Shown: one piece after another, positions 1-6,183 of the stretch
Layout of the letters: every line of letters starts with the position of its first letter
How positions within the stretch are numbered: the stretch's first letter is position 1
Assembly: GCA_023424995.1 (NCBI GenBank)
Contig: JAFADH010000117.1
Location: forward strand, 1 to 10,581
Direction: 5' to 3'
Length of the DNA stretch: 10,581 nucleotides
From: Bacillota bacterium
GTDB lineage: Bacteria > Bacillota > Clostridia > Lachnospirales > Lachnospiraceae
The notes under the pieces: generated by a model
The model's database searches: none
Told to the model about the DNA's origin: nothing
Seen by the model: only the letters and a program-made list of their open reading frames with translations
Translations under genes and position numbers: made by a program

Positions 1-26
1 GCCGTTGTTTTATGATTTTGGGACAT
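1..26 (-). CDS. 5' end of a truncated gene of unknown identity (first codons only)
   Basis: On the minus strand an ATG at 26-24 is preceded by the Shine-Dalgarno GTGAGGTG (41-34) at a 7-nt spacing. It opens a frame reading MSQNHKTT before the window ends. Only eight codons are visible, so no family can be assigned from the protein itself. The gene sits directly downstream of a leader with a short peptide ORF and a terminator-like hairpin. From that context I infer an antibiotic-inducible resistance gene, such as an ABC-F protein, a 23S rRNA methyltransferase or an efflux pump. That is inference from the regulatory layout only. Confidence 0.6.
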
Positions 27-62
27 AAAAATACACCTCACTTGATTTAATCGCATCGCATC

Positions 63-114
63 AAAAAAGGCGCAACAAACAAACCGCTATACGCAGTTAC
101 ATCTGTTGTGCCTT
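63..114 (-). terminator. Intrinsic terminator/attenuator hairpin in the leader of the truncated gene
   Basis: Read on the minus strand, AAGGCACAACA (114-104) pairs with TGTTGCGCCTT (77-67), with one A-C mismatch. A run of six T (68-63) follows. Inside the loop a second small stem, AACTGC/GCGGTT around GTATA, can extend the structure. The hairpin lies between promoter 242-215 and the start codon at 26, so it would stop transcription before the gene. It begins two nucleotides after the stop codon of the 8-codon leader ORF, as expected where a stalled ribosome decides between termination and read-through. It would also catch read-through from murD2, which has no obvious terminator of its own. 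Confidence 0.7.
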
Positions 115-115
115 A

Positions 116-142
116 TTAACGAATACGTCCAAAAATCAACAT
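116..142 (-). CDS. Leader peptide MLIFGRIR, putative drug-sensing stall peptide
   Basis: An 8-codon ORF (ATG at 142-140, TAA at 118-116) encodes MLIFGRIR. Its Shine-Dalgarno GGAGG (158-154) is 11 nt upstream, slightly long but usable. Arg6-Ile7-Arg8 matches the +X+ (R/K-X-R/K) motif at which macrolide-bound ribosomes arrest. In the known ErmD leader peptide, which begins MTHSMRLR, the RLR motif is also at residues 6-8. The ORF ends just before the 5' arm of the terminator hairpin. An inverted repeat ACGTC (147-143)/GACGT (129-125) encloses the start codon and may modulate access to it. The ORF and motif are seen directly; drug sensing is inferred. Confidence 0.6.
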   Translation of the reverse strand: MLIFGRIR

Positions 143-168
143 GACGTGTATGTCCTCCGGAAATATAT

Positions 169-211
169 ATTATAAATAATCAGAGAAGAATTTATATTCT
201 GATTTTATAAT
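169..211 (-). other. 5'-proximal stem-loop of the attenuated transcript
   Basis: The arm at 211-198 (14 nt on the minus strand) pairs with 184-179 plus 176-169, leaving a 2-nt bulge and a 13-nt loop. The predicted transcription start (around 208) falls within or beside the outer stem, so most of the helix would be at the very 5' end of the RNA. It precedes the leader-peptide ribosome binding site. Such 5' stem-loops often stabilise transcripts, but this role is inferred. The helix is AT-rich, so some of its symmetry may be compositional. Confidence 0.4.
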
Positions 212-214
212 GTT

Positions 215-242
215 ATTATATCTATCTCCGCGAATATGTCAA
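215..242 (-). promoter_or_regulatory. Consensus sigma-A promoter for the leader and truncated gene
   Basis: On the minus strand TTGACA (242-237) is followed by a 16-bp spacer and TATAAT (220-215), so both hexamers are perfect. The predicted start is near 208, giving a leader of about 180 nt before the ATG at 26. A strong, apparently unregulated promoter with a long untranslated leader suggests that control is exerted downstream, by the terminator hairpin. Confidence 0.8.
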
Positions 243-321
243 CCGGAAAATATATTCAATTATAATATAACAATAATCACAAACATGGCTTTGCCCGGTT
301 TCTATTTGATATCCAATATAT

Positions 322-1683
322 TTATTCCAGTACCAGCCTTTTATAGATATCCCCGCGCTCTTCAAAGTTCTTGAAGAATCCGTAGCTTGCGGCTGCCGGC
401 GAGAAAAGACAGGTCCTGCCGGAGTGTGTCATCTGCTTTGCTATCTTTACGGCTTCCCCAATATCGGCAGCCATGAAGATACTCTTGTCTTTATGATACT
501 TACTGCTGTCTTCAATCAGCTTTCTGATCCGGAAGCCGGTATCCGGCATCAGAATCAGATTCTCGATTCCGGTATCCAGAAGGAAATCCACAAGTGGCTT
601 ATAATCAATCCCACGGTCCATGCCCCCCAGAATAAGCGTACCGATATTCTTAATGCACTTCACAGCCTGCACCGTCGTCTCACAGATGGTGGAGATGGAG
701 TCATTGTAATACTTCACTCCCTTTACCTCACCCACATATTCCAGACGATGGGGCAGCGGTTTGAAGGTCTTTACCGCTTCGCAGAACTCTTTGCTGCTGA
801 TTCCAAGATATCCTGTGACTGCATATACCGCTGCCATATTATAGATGTTATGCTGTCCCTTCAGAAGGGTCTCATCTTCATTTATCTTAATATAAGCTAT
901 GCTGTCCTTCACAGCTTTATCGCTTTGACGGCCGGACATATGAATCAGGCTGTCCTTAACATAGATGTCAGCATCCTGCCGGGTTCCCGATATGGTAAGG
1001 GTATCCGCGGCGAACTGCGTCCCCGGACGGATAAATTCCTTATTATATACGAACAGATCGCCCTTTTGCTGGAATTTAAAGATGTTCTCTTTGGCCAGGG
1101 CATATTTCTCAAAGGACCCGTAATGGTCCAGATGCTCCTGATATATGTTCAGATGCACCGCAATATGAGGGGAACAGCCGGCATACTGCAGCTGATGGGA
1201 GGACAACTCATAGACAATCCAGGTATCCTGCCCTATCTTATCCAGCACATCAAATACCGGTACTCCGATATTGCCCGCCAGCAGAGCATCTCTTCCCGTG
1301 CTGCGCAGTACATGGTGCATCAGGGAGGCAGTTGTGCTCTTCCCCTTGGTTCCTGTGATGCCGATGGTTTGTTCCCGGCAGAACTCCAGAAAAAGCTGGG
1401 TCTGTGAGGTAAGCTTCCCGTAATCCCCCGGGTCGTCACTGCGGAATATGACACCCGGACTTTTCATAATCACATCATAGCCTGACAAAAGCTCCTGATA
1501 GGAGCTTCCGCCATAAAGGGTTACATATTCCAGGGTATCCTTGATCTCATTTTTATCATAAATACCTATAGGTAACTTCGGATAATGCTTCCGGATAAAC
1601 CGGTAGGTTGATTTTCCCTCCCTGCCGTATCCAAGCAGCAATATTTTTTTATCCTCAAATTTTGCACAGATTCTGTTAATCAT
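322..1683 (-). CDS. murD2: MurD2-type UDP-N-acetylmuramoyl-L-alanine-L-glutamate ligase
   Basis: This is a cytoplasmic Mur ligase of 453 residues, a usual MurD length. It has an N-terminal nucleotide-fold segment (KILLLGYGREGKS, 13-25) and the ATP-binding loop GTKGKST (111-117). The central motifs are ELSSHQL (159-165), HLDHYGS (184-190) and KGQHNIYN (275-282). The C-terminal domain shows PHRLE (311-315), NDSIST (327-332) and SPAAASYGFFKNFEERG (428-444). Ordinary MurD proteins carry NDSKATN where this one has NDSIST. Together with the adjacent murL, that marks it as MurD2, which joins L-glutamate rather than D-glutamate to UDP-MurNAc-L-alanine. The ATG is preceded by GAGG, and only 15 nt separate it from the murL stop, so the two are co-transcribed and probably translationally linked. 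Membership of the Mur ligases is certain; L-Glu specificity is inferred from the motif and the neighbour. Confidence 0.85.
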   Translation of the reverse strand: MINRICAKFEDKKILLLGYGREGKSTYRFIRKHYPKLPIGIYDKNEIKDTLEYVTLYGGSSYQELLSGYDVIMKSPGVIFRSDDPGDYGKLTSQTQLFLEFCREQTIGITGTKGKSTTASLMHHVLRSTGRDALLAGNIGVPVFDVLDKIGQDTWIVYELSSHQLQYAGCSPHIAVHLNIYQEHLDHYGSFEKYALAKENIFKFQQKGDLFVYNKEFIRPGTQFAADTLTISGTRQDADIYVKDSLIHMSGRQSDKAVKDSIAYIKINEDETLLKGQHNIYNMAAVYAVTGYLGISSKEFCEAVKTFKPLPHRLEYVGEVKGVKYYNDSISTICETTVQAVKCIKNIGTLILGGMDRGIDYKPLVDFLLDTGIENLILMPDTGFRIRKLIEDSSKYHKDKSIFMAADIGEAVKIAKQMTHSGRTCLFSPAAASYGFFKNFEERGDIYKRLVLE

Positions 1684-1698
1684 ATTATGCCTCGTTAA

Positions 1699-3069
1699 TT
1701 ACAACATTAAGGTCTTAATCCGGCCGATGAAAGGCTCCGGCACCGAATTCTCCTCATTATAATATCTCAGATAAGGATTCTCCGCTTCACTGTACAGAGT
1801 GTACAGCAGCAGGGTCTTATAATACTGATAAAGTATCGGAAGCTTCTTGTTCTCTGCTTCCAGCTGGCGGATCACCATGCAGATCGCCGTATTGACCTCA
1901 TCACAGGTGCCCACACATTCAAAGGGCTTCTCCGGTTCAACGCCGATGAGCTTATCAAAGATCGGTATCAGACTCTCATTATTCAGCATATTATCGCCGA
2001 AGATCTCCACCATCCGCTCAACCTCCAGGAAGGGCGCCAGAATCATATATACGAACAGGCACTTGGGACAGTGACCGCACCAGCGGTCCGTCTTACTGCC
2101 TACATTGCAGCTGCGGAATACCTTATGGTATTTCTCATTCCCTGCAAAGAACCTCGCGATCTGGAATTCGCTGAAAGGCCTTAACAGGCTGAAGTAATTC
2201 ACACCGCTTCCTATATATTGCTTCTCATAATTGATAAAGTCAAGCTCAAATTTATAGCTCTTGGAATATTGATGGTTTACCTCCGTGCCTTCCACGGTGC
2301 TTTCATTGGCACTGGCTTCATTGGAAAGCGTCACATATTCCTTATCCGTAAGATATGCCGTGAGTACGGAGGAAAAGGCTATAATTGCCGAGAACGGCGT
2401 ATGTCCGTTCAGGTAGCCCTCTTTATTCAGCTCCAGCAGCCTTGCATCCAGACTTCGGTCTGCTATTATGACCTCTTCTTCTGAATAGCCTGCCAGACGG
2501 GCACATTCTATGGATTTTTCCCGCCTGTTGATCATAAAGCACAGATTATCCTGTCTTCGGTCATTTAACAGCTCCAGGGTGACTACGGAATCCTTGCCGC
2601 CCCCCACGGGAACCAGACATCCCTGCTTAGGATAACCGGTCTTAAAGCCGGTATCCGGAGAAGCTTCCGCAAGTACCTCCACCTTCATAAAGTCTTCCAG
2701 GCTGGTATCGATCTGATTCGTATAAAAGAACTCTCCCAATCCAAGATAATACTGCTTTTTCCACCAGCGGATCTGTTCCTCGTCAATAAAGCCTGCCTTG
2801 ATCCGAAGCGTGGGCGAGCAGGCGCATTTCCAATAACTGATCAGCTCCACCATCCCCAGATTAAAAACAAGCTTATTCACGATCTCTTCCTGCTCATAAT
2901 TAACCTCCGTATGCTTCTTTACGAATTCCCACCTGGGAGTAAAGGTTACAGAATCACCCAGGCTAAAGTAGAAGGTTACGAGTAATCTCTCCGTCTGGTT
3001 TACAATCTCATACTTATCATATGTAAAAACAGGATGCGTATTTCGTAATTCAATAAATTTATCCTGCAT
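1699..3069 (-). CDS. murL: UDP-N-acetylmuramoyl-L-alanyl-L-glutamate epimerase MurL
   Basis: This 456-residue cytoplasmic protein resembles MurL, the ATP-dependent epimerase described in Xanthomonas that converts the terminal L-Glu of UDP-MurNAc-L-Ala-L-Glu to D-Glu. The nucleotide-binding PP-loop-like motif VPVGGGKDS is at 153-161. A conserved-looking segment SNEASANEST (249-258) leads into GTEVNHQYSKSYKFE (261-275). A cysteine cluster, WCGHCPKC (330-337: C331, C334, C337), could bind a metal. The start is supported by AGGAGG placed 5 nt before the ATG. It is the first gene of an operon with the MurD2-type ligase, exactly the partner the pathway needs. Together they would supply D-Glu for peptidoglycan without glutamate racemase. 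The family was recognised from sequence memory and is strongly supported by the neighbour. Confidence 0.85.
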   Translation of the reverse strand: MQDKFIELRNTHPVFTYDKYEIVNQTERLLVTFYFSLGDSVTFTPRWEFVKKHTEVNYEQEEIVNKLVFNLGMVELISYWKCACSPTLRIKAGFIDEEQIRWWKKQYYLGLGEFFYTNQIDTSLEDFMKVEVLAEASPDTGFKTGYPKQGCLVPVGGGKDSVVTLELLNDRRQDNLCFMINRREKSIECARLAGYSEEEVIIADRSLDARLLELNKEGYLNGHTPFSAIIAFSSVLTAYLTDKEYVTLSNEASANESTVEGTEVNHQYSKSYKFELDFINYEKQYIGSGVNYFSLLRPFSEFQIARFFAGNEKYHKVFRSCNVGSKTDRWCGHCPKCLFVYMILAPFLEVERMVEIFGDNMLNNESLIPIFDKLIGVEPEKPFECVGTCDEVNTAICMVIRQLEAENKKLPILYQYYKTLLLYTLYSEAENPYLRYYNEENSVPEPFIGRIKTLML

Positions 3070-3117
3070 GGAAACCTCCTATACCTGCTATGTAATGTAT
3101 ATTTCCTGACACGAAGC

Positions 3118-3155
3118 GCCATATGGTACCCTTGCTGCCAAAGATACCATATGGC
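3118..3155 (-). promoter_or_regulatory. Large inverted repeat in the murL leader
   Basis: GCCATATGGTA (3118-3128) and TACCATATGGC (3145-3155) form a perfect 11-bp inverted repeat around a 16-nt centre. Within the centre CTT/AAG can extend the helix. Each arm also contains the self-palindrome CCATATGG. The repeat lies roughly 50 nt after the predicted transcription start and roughly 50 nt before the murL ribosome binding site. No T run follows on either strand, so it is not a standard terminator. It could be an mRNA stability hairpin or a double operator. Confidence 0.5.
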
Positions 3156-3211
3156 CACTGTTTGATTATATGCCTGATTCTCGCGGATTTCAATGTTTAG
3201 TTATTTCATTT

Positions 3212-3240
3212 ATAATATGAAAATAAGAGATTCCCGTCAA
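3212..3240 (-). promoter_or_regulatory. Sigma-A promoter of the murL-murD2 operon
   Basis: The minus strand reads TTGACG (3240-3235), a 17-bp spacer, then TATTAT (3217-3212). Each hexamer differs from consensus by one base. The predicted start is near 3205, leaving a leader of about 135 nt that contains the 3118-3155 inverted repeat. Confidence 0.7.
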
Positions 3241-3293
3241 TCATTAATAACATGAACGGCAAATTTTTCTGCTTCAACGTCGAATTGGAAATA

Positions 3294-4796
3294 TTAGTTA
3301 TCTTCATTATTTTTATTCCTGCGCAGAACCGAAACGATTAACCGATAGCCTGCCCAGATAGAAAGAAGATATCCGATGCCTAAATCCCTAAGGAAACTGC
3401 CTTTTATATCATCTAATTGAAGAAACTCCGGTACCTCCTTAATGGATGCGACAATATTACTGTAAGAATAGGTCGAGTCATAGAAATAGTCCAGATAACT
3501 CAGCGCGTAGGACATATAGTTTGCAACAAATATCATTACAAAGGCAATAATCAGAGATATGATCTGCCCCTTCTTATCCAGAAAACCTGACAATATCTGA
3601 TACCCCTTGATGGAGAACAGCATCATCAGATAACCGGCCAAGCCTGCGATGAACCCAAACTCTCCGATGGCGATCCATATGATACCGCCGAGTGCAGCTC
3701 CGATAATTGCACCGATAATACCAAGCAATATATTGCTTTTGCCGCCCTGTCCTTCCGTCGCCGTATCCAGGTCAAATTGGTTCTCTGGTGCGGTAATATA
3801 GAATTCATCCTCATCAACACCGTACATAGCCTCCGGTGCCGACTGCTTAATCCGCTCCACAATCTGTCCGGTCACTGCATCCGGATCATCAAACTCCTTC
3901 ATAATCGCAAGCTGATGATGTACGTCATCCCTGGTGACTGCTACTAACGCACTTTTAGCTTTTCCCAATACCGCACCATATACCTGCTTAATTTCATCAT
4001 AACGGATAATGTCCAAACCAATAGCGCCGCTTACGATATAATTATCCGTAAAATGAACCTTGTATGTTTTCAGATGAAGCGCGCCGGGCGTATTTAATTC
4101 CCTGTCCACCTCGGCCAATCTCCCGCCGTCAAATCGATTAAGGGTAGCTTTGCGAAGCTTATTCGGCTTCTCCGCCTTAACCATCATCCTTGCATAAAGA
4201 AGCACCAGAATGGCCGCAATGACCACAAATATCAGAAAGCTTCCGGAATTTGAAGCAGGCTCCGCCGTAGTATCAAGATAATAACTGCCTACGATAGTTT
4301 TATAATTCGCGGAATTCATATCACTGTCTCCCAGGAAGTAATGATAGGCTTCAATGATAAATTCAGCCAGATCCTCCTCGATTTCTCTCGGTACTCCCTC
4401 CAGCGTGACCTGGGCAGGCTGGGTCAGGATACTGTCGTCATACGTATAATCGATCAGCTCCCGATACTGCTCCAGTTCATCCGCCTTGATCGCTACCACA
4501 TAGGTACCGAACTCCTTGTCTACCGCCAGGCAATAATAGATCTTATCATTATAATTGGATGCAAAGGCTTCCGACAAAAGCATCGGGGTCAGCTGGCTGT
4601 AGGCCTTCTCCGTACTGCTGGAATCAAAAGCCTTGATATCGGCCTTTTGATCCTCGATGGATTTCTTATCCGATATAACAAAATAAATGCTCACTAGTAC
4701 CGTAATTACTGTCAGAGCAATCACGGCAATTCTGCTGATCATGTCCGGCTTTGCCTTCATGTAGGTTTTCAGCGTCTTTGAATATTCATAATTCAT
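3294..4796 (-). CDS. Unrecognised multi-pass membrane protein with two soluble domains
   Basis: I do not recognise this 500-residue protein. One membrane helix at about 20-41 is followed by a soluble domain of about 140 residues (42-185). A second helix (about 186-205) leads to another soluble domain (206-352) rich in beta-type segments, such as KTYKVHFTDNYIVSG and IIRYDEIKQVYG, which resemble a PH-like or bacterial-PH fold. Four more helices follow, at about 354-376, 379-400, 409-430 and 470-490. With the N-terminus inside, 42-185 would be extracellular and 206-352 cytoplasmic. The start has GGGAG 6 nt before the ATG, and the gene has its own promoter. No catalytic motif is visible. No clear terminator separates it from the murL promoter, so read-through into murL-murD2 is possible. 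The topology is inferred by eye. Confidence 0.8.
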   Translation of the reverse strand: MNYEYSKTLKTYMKAKPDMISRIAVIALTVITVLVSIYFVISDKKSIEDQKADIKAFDSSSTEKAYSQLTPMLLSEAFASNYNDKIYYCLAVDKEFGTYVVAIKADELEQYRELIDYTYDDSILTQPAQVTLEGVPREIEEDLAEFIIEAYHYFLGDSDMNSANYKTIVGSYYLDTTAEPASNSGSFLIFVVIAAILVLLYARMMVKAEKPNKLRKATLNRFDGGRLAEVDRELNTPGALHLKTYKVHFTDNYIVSGAIGLDIIRYDEIKQVYGAVLGKAKSALVAVTRDDVHHQLAIMKEFDDPDAVTGQIVERIKQSAPEAMYGVDEDEFYITAPENQFDLDTATEGQGGKSNILLGIIGAIIGAALGGIIWIAIGEFGFIAGLAGYLMMLFSIKGYQILSGFLDKKGQIISLIIAFVMIFVANYMSYALSYLDYFYDSTYSYSNIVASIKEVPEFLQLDDIKGSFLRDLGIGYLLSIWAGYRLIVSVLRRNKNNEDN

Positions 4797-4833
4797 GGTT
4801 TTCTCCCACCTTTATACTTATTTTTACACAGAT

Positions 4834-4862
4834 AGTATAACCAACTTGTTAGATTGTGTAAA
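4834..4862 (-). promoter_or_regulatory. Promoter of the 500-residue membrane protein gene
   Basis: The minus strand shows TTTACA (4862-4857), a 17-bp spacer and TATACT (4839-4834). Each hexamer matches consensus at five of six positions. The start codon follows about 35 bp downstream of the -10 box. It points away from the rightward promoter at 4965-4993. Confidence 0.65.
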
Positions 4863-4964
4863 CATTTGGTCAATAATCAATAGGTCCTATCCATCAGGCA
4901 TCAGCAGTAAATTAGTATACAATTGTAACGAATTATGATTTAATTTTATATTCATGAAATTATA

Positions 4965-4993
4965 TTGACATATCTTATTTTTATATATATAAT
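4965..4993 (+). promoter_or_regulatory. Perfect-consensus promoter of the 134-aa/ArsR operon
   Basis: TTGACA (4965-4970), a 17-bp spacer and TATAAT (4988-4993) form a perfect sigma-A promoter in very AT-rich DNA. The palindrome TTCATGAA (4951-4958) lies just upstream of the -35 box and is a possible operator, for example for autoregulation by the ArsR-type product of the operon. The operator role is inferred. Confidence 0.8.
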
Positions 4994-5050
4994 TTCAGTA
5001 TAAGTCCATTCCGAAATAAAAAATACAATAAGCCAATGAAAGGAGATTTT

Positions 5051-5455
5051 ATGAGACAATATATCATTGATTATTTAAACTACATCCACAGCCTGACAGC
5101 CGAATATAACAGCCATATACAAGCATTAATTATTGACGACCGAAAGGATGAAGCAGACATATATAAAATACGAATCAACATCTGTGACATATTCATCAGG
5201 ATGCTGGATGCTACGGAGAAAAAGGTCGGCCCAGTTAAAAGTGCGGACGAAGCAGAACAAGCCGGAGTATACAACCAGGAATACCTGGACTGGTTCGAGA
5301 AGATACCTGTAAACTGGAGAACCAATCTTGAGACAGCCAGAAAATATGAGGATGCCATCAATATAAAAACTGAGGAAGTCAAGCTGGAGACTGCGGAGCT
5401 TCTTCGCAGCAAGTTTCTCGAGCTTGCCGGAGGCAGCGTCCCCGGGACGAGATAG
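5051..5455 (+). CDS. Hypothetical helical protein upstream of an ArsR-type regulator
   Basis: I chose the ATG at 5051 over an in-frame ATG at 5036. The ribosome binding site AAAGGAG (5039-5045) overlaps the earlier codon and sits 5 nt before the later one. The 134-residue product is charged and predicted mostly helical (for example YIIDYLNYIHSLTAEYNSHI near the N-terminus and KTEEVKLETAELLRSKFLEL near the C-terminus). It has no signal peptide, membrane segment or recognisable catalytic motif. Its stop codon overlaps the AGGAGG of the next gene, so the two are one operon and probably translationally coupled. A role as partner or modulator of the regulator is possible but unsupported by any motif. 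Confidence 0.75.
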   Translation: MRQYIIDYLNYIHSLTAEYNSHIQALIIDDRKDEADIYKIRINICDIFIRMLDATEKKVGPVKSADEAEQAGVYNQEYLDWFEKIPVNWRTNLETARKYEDAINIKTEEVKLETAELLRSKFLELAGGSVPGTR

Positions 5456-5467
5456 GAGGCAGACTAC

Positions 5468-6019
5468 ATGACAGAGAACCAGGCCATTGAATTATTTAAA
5501 TGTCTCTCCGACCGGTCCCGCCTCCAGATTCTAAAGTCCCTCAGCCTTGAACCCATGTATGTGGAACGGTTATCCGAACGCTTAAGCTTAAGCCCGTCTA
5601 CCATATCCTTTCACTTAAAAAAGCTGGAGAACGCGGGAATTGTATATTCACAGAAGGATCAGTACTATCAGATATATCACCTGGTGGAGTCCGTCCTGAA
5701 GGAAAACATTCTGGACCTGATCAAGGATGAATCCTCGGAGCTCGACAAGCAAAAGGAACGGGAAGATAAATATGCGAAGAAGGTAATCGATAATTTCTTT
5801 GAATATGGCAAATTAAAGAATATCCCTGCCCAGAGGAAGAAACGGGTGATCGTGCTTAAGGAAATGCTTAAGGCCTTTGAGGTCGGAAAAAGGTATACCG
5901 AGAAGGAGGTCAACCTGATTATCGCTAATTACCATGATGATTTCTGCACCTTAAGACGGGAAATGATCATAGAGGGGCTTATGGACCGGGAAGGGGCGGA
6001 GTACTGGCGGGAGTCCTGA
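5468..6019 (+). CDS. ArsR-family HTH transcriptional regulator with DUF2087 domain
   Basis: This 183-residue protein has an N-terminal winged helix-turn-helix (about 5-75). The segment CLSDRSRLQILKSL (12-25) and the recognition helix region SPSTISFHLKKLENAGIV (42-59) are typical of ArsR repressors. A charged helical linker (about 85-110) leads to a DUF2087-type C-terminal domain (about 110-180) with the family's RKKRVIVLKEML, YTEKEVN and LRREMIIEGLMDR segments. No cysteine pair of the ArsR metal-site type is present, so metal sensing is unlikely. AGGAGG (5454-5459) precedes the ATG by 8 nt and overlaps the stop of the upstream gene. It probably regulates its own operon or a nearby gene; its target is unknown. 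Confidence 0.88.
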   Translation: MTENQAIELFKCLSDRSRLQILKSLSLEPMYVERLSERLSLSPSTISFHLKKLENAGIVYSQKDQYYQIYHLVESVLKENILDLIKDESSELDKQKEREDKYAKKVIDNFFEYGKLKNIPAQRKKRVIVLKEMLKAFEVGKRYTEKEVNLIIANYHDDFCTLRREMIIEGLMDREGAEYWRES

Positions 6020-6033
6020 CGGAATCCCAACAA

Positions 6034-6059
6034 AAGGGAGTGTCTTGCGACACTCCCTT
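6034..6059. terminator. Bidirectional hairpin terminator between convergent genes
   Basis: AAGGGAGTGTC (6034-6044) pairs perfectly with GACACTCCCTT (6049-6059) around a TTGC loop. The hairpin lies 14 nt after the stop of the ArsR-type gene. The plus strand has no T run after it. The minus strand continues with TT and then GTT, giving CTTTTGTT, so it works at least as well for the leftward CD3324-family transcript. Confidence 0.7.
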
Positions 6060-6125
6060 CCTAGGGTATTAAAAATCAAACACCTCTACGTTTTGAATCA
6101 AAATAACCAACCCCTTTCCTACTGG

Positions 6126-6139
6126 ATTGACCGGTCAAT
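6126..6139. repeat. Perfect 14-bp palindrome, possible operator
   Basis: ATTGACCGGTCAAT is its own reverse complement. The symmetry extends outward as CTACT (6119-6123) and AGTAG (6140-6144), offset by two bases. It lies between the 3' ends of two convergent genes, not at a promoter that I can see. It resembles a site for a dimeric regulator. A second palindrome, TTCCTAGGAA, is at 6166-6175. Function unknown. Confidence 0.45.
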
Positions 6140-6183
6140 AGTAGTATCTCATAAATCCGGCCAGTTTCCTAGGAACAGAATAA

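Noticed and set aside
241..300. AACCGG/CCGGTT inverted pair between murD2 and the leftward promoter
   Set aside because: Only six base pairs with a 48-nt AT-rich loop and no following T run, so it is not convincing as a murD2 terminator.
424..1407. Plus-strand open frame of 327 codons inside murD2
   Set aside because: It is antisense to a clear Mur ligase, has no ribosome binding site and its translation shows no family motifs. It is a shadow of the codon bias of the real gene.
3626..3862. Short minus-strand frame inside the membrane protein gene
   Set aside because: It lies in another frame of the same strand as the 500-residue gene, without a ribosome binding site or recognisable domain.
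5036..5050. Earlier ATG at 5036 for the 134-residue protein
   Set aside because: It overlaps the AAAGGAG that serves the ATG at 5051 and has no ribosome binding site of its own.
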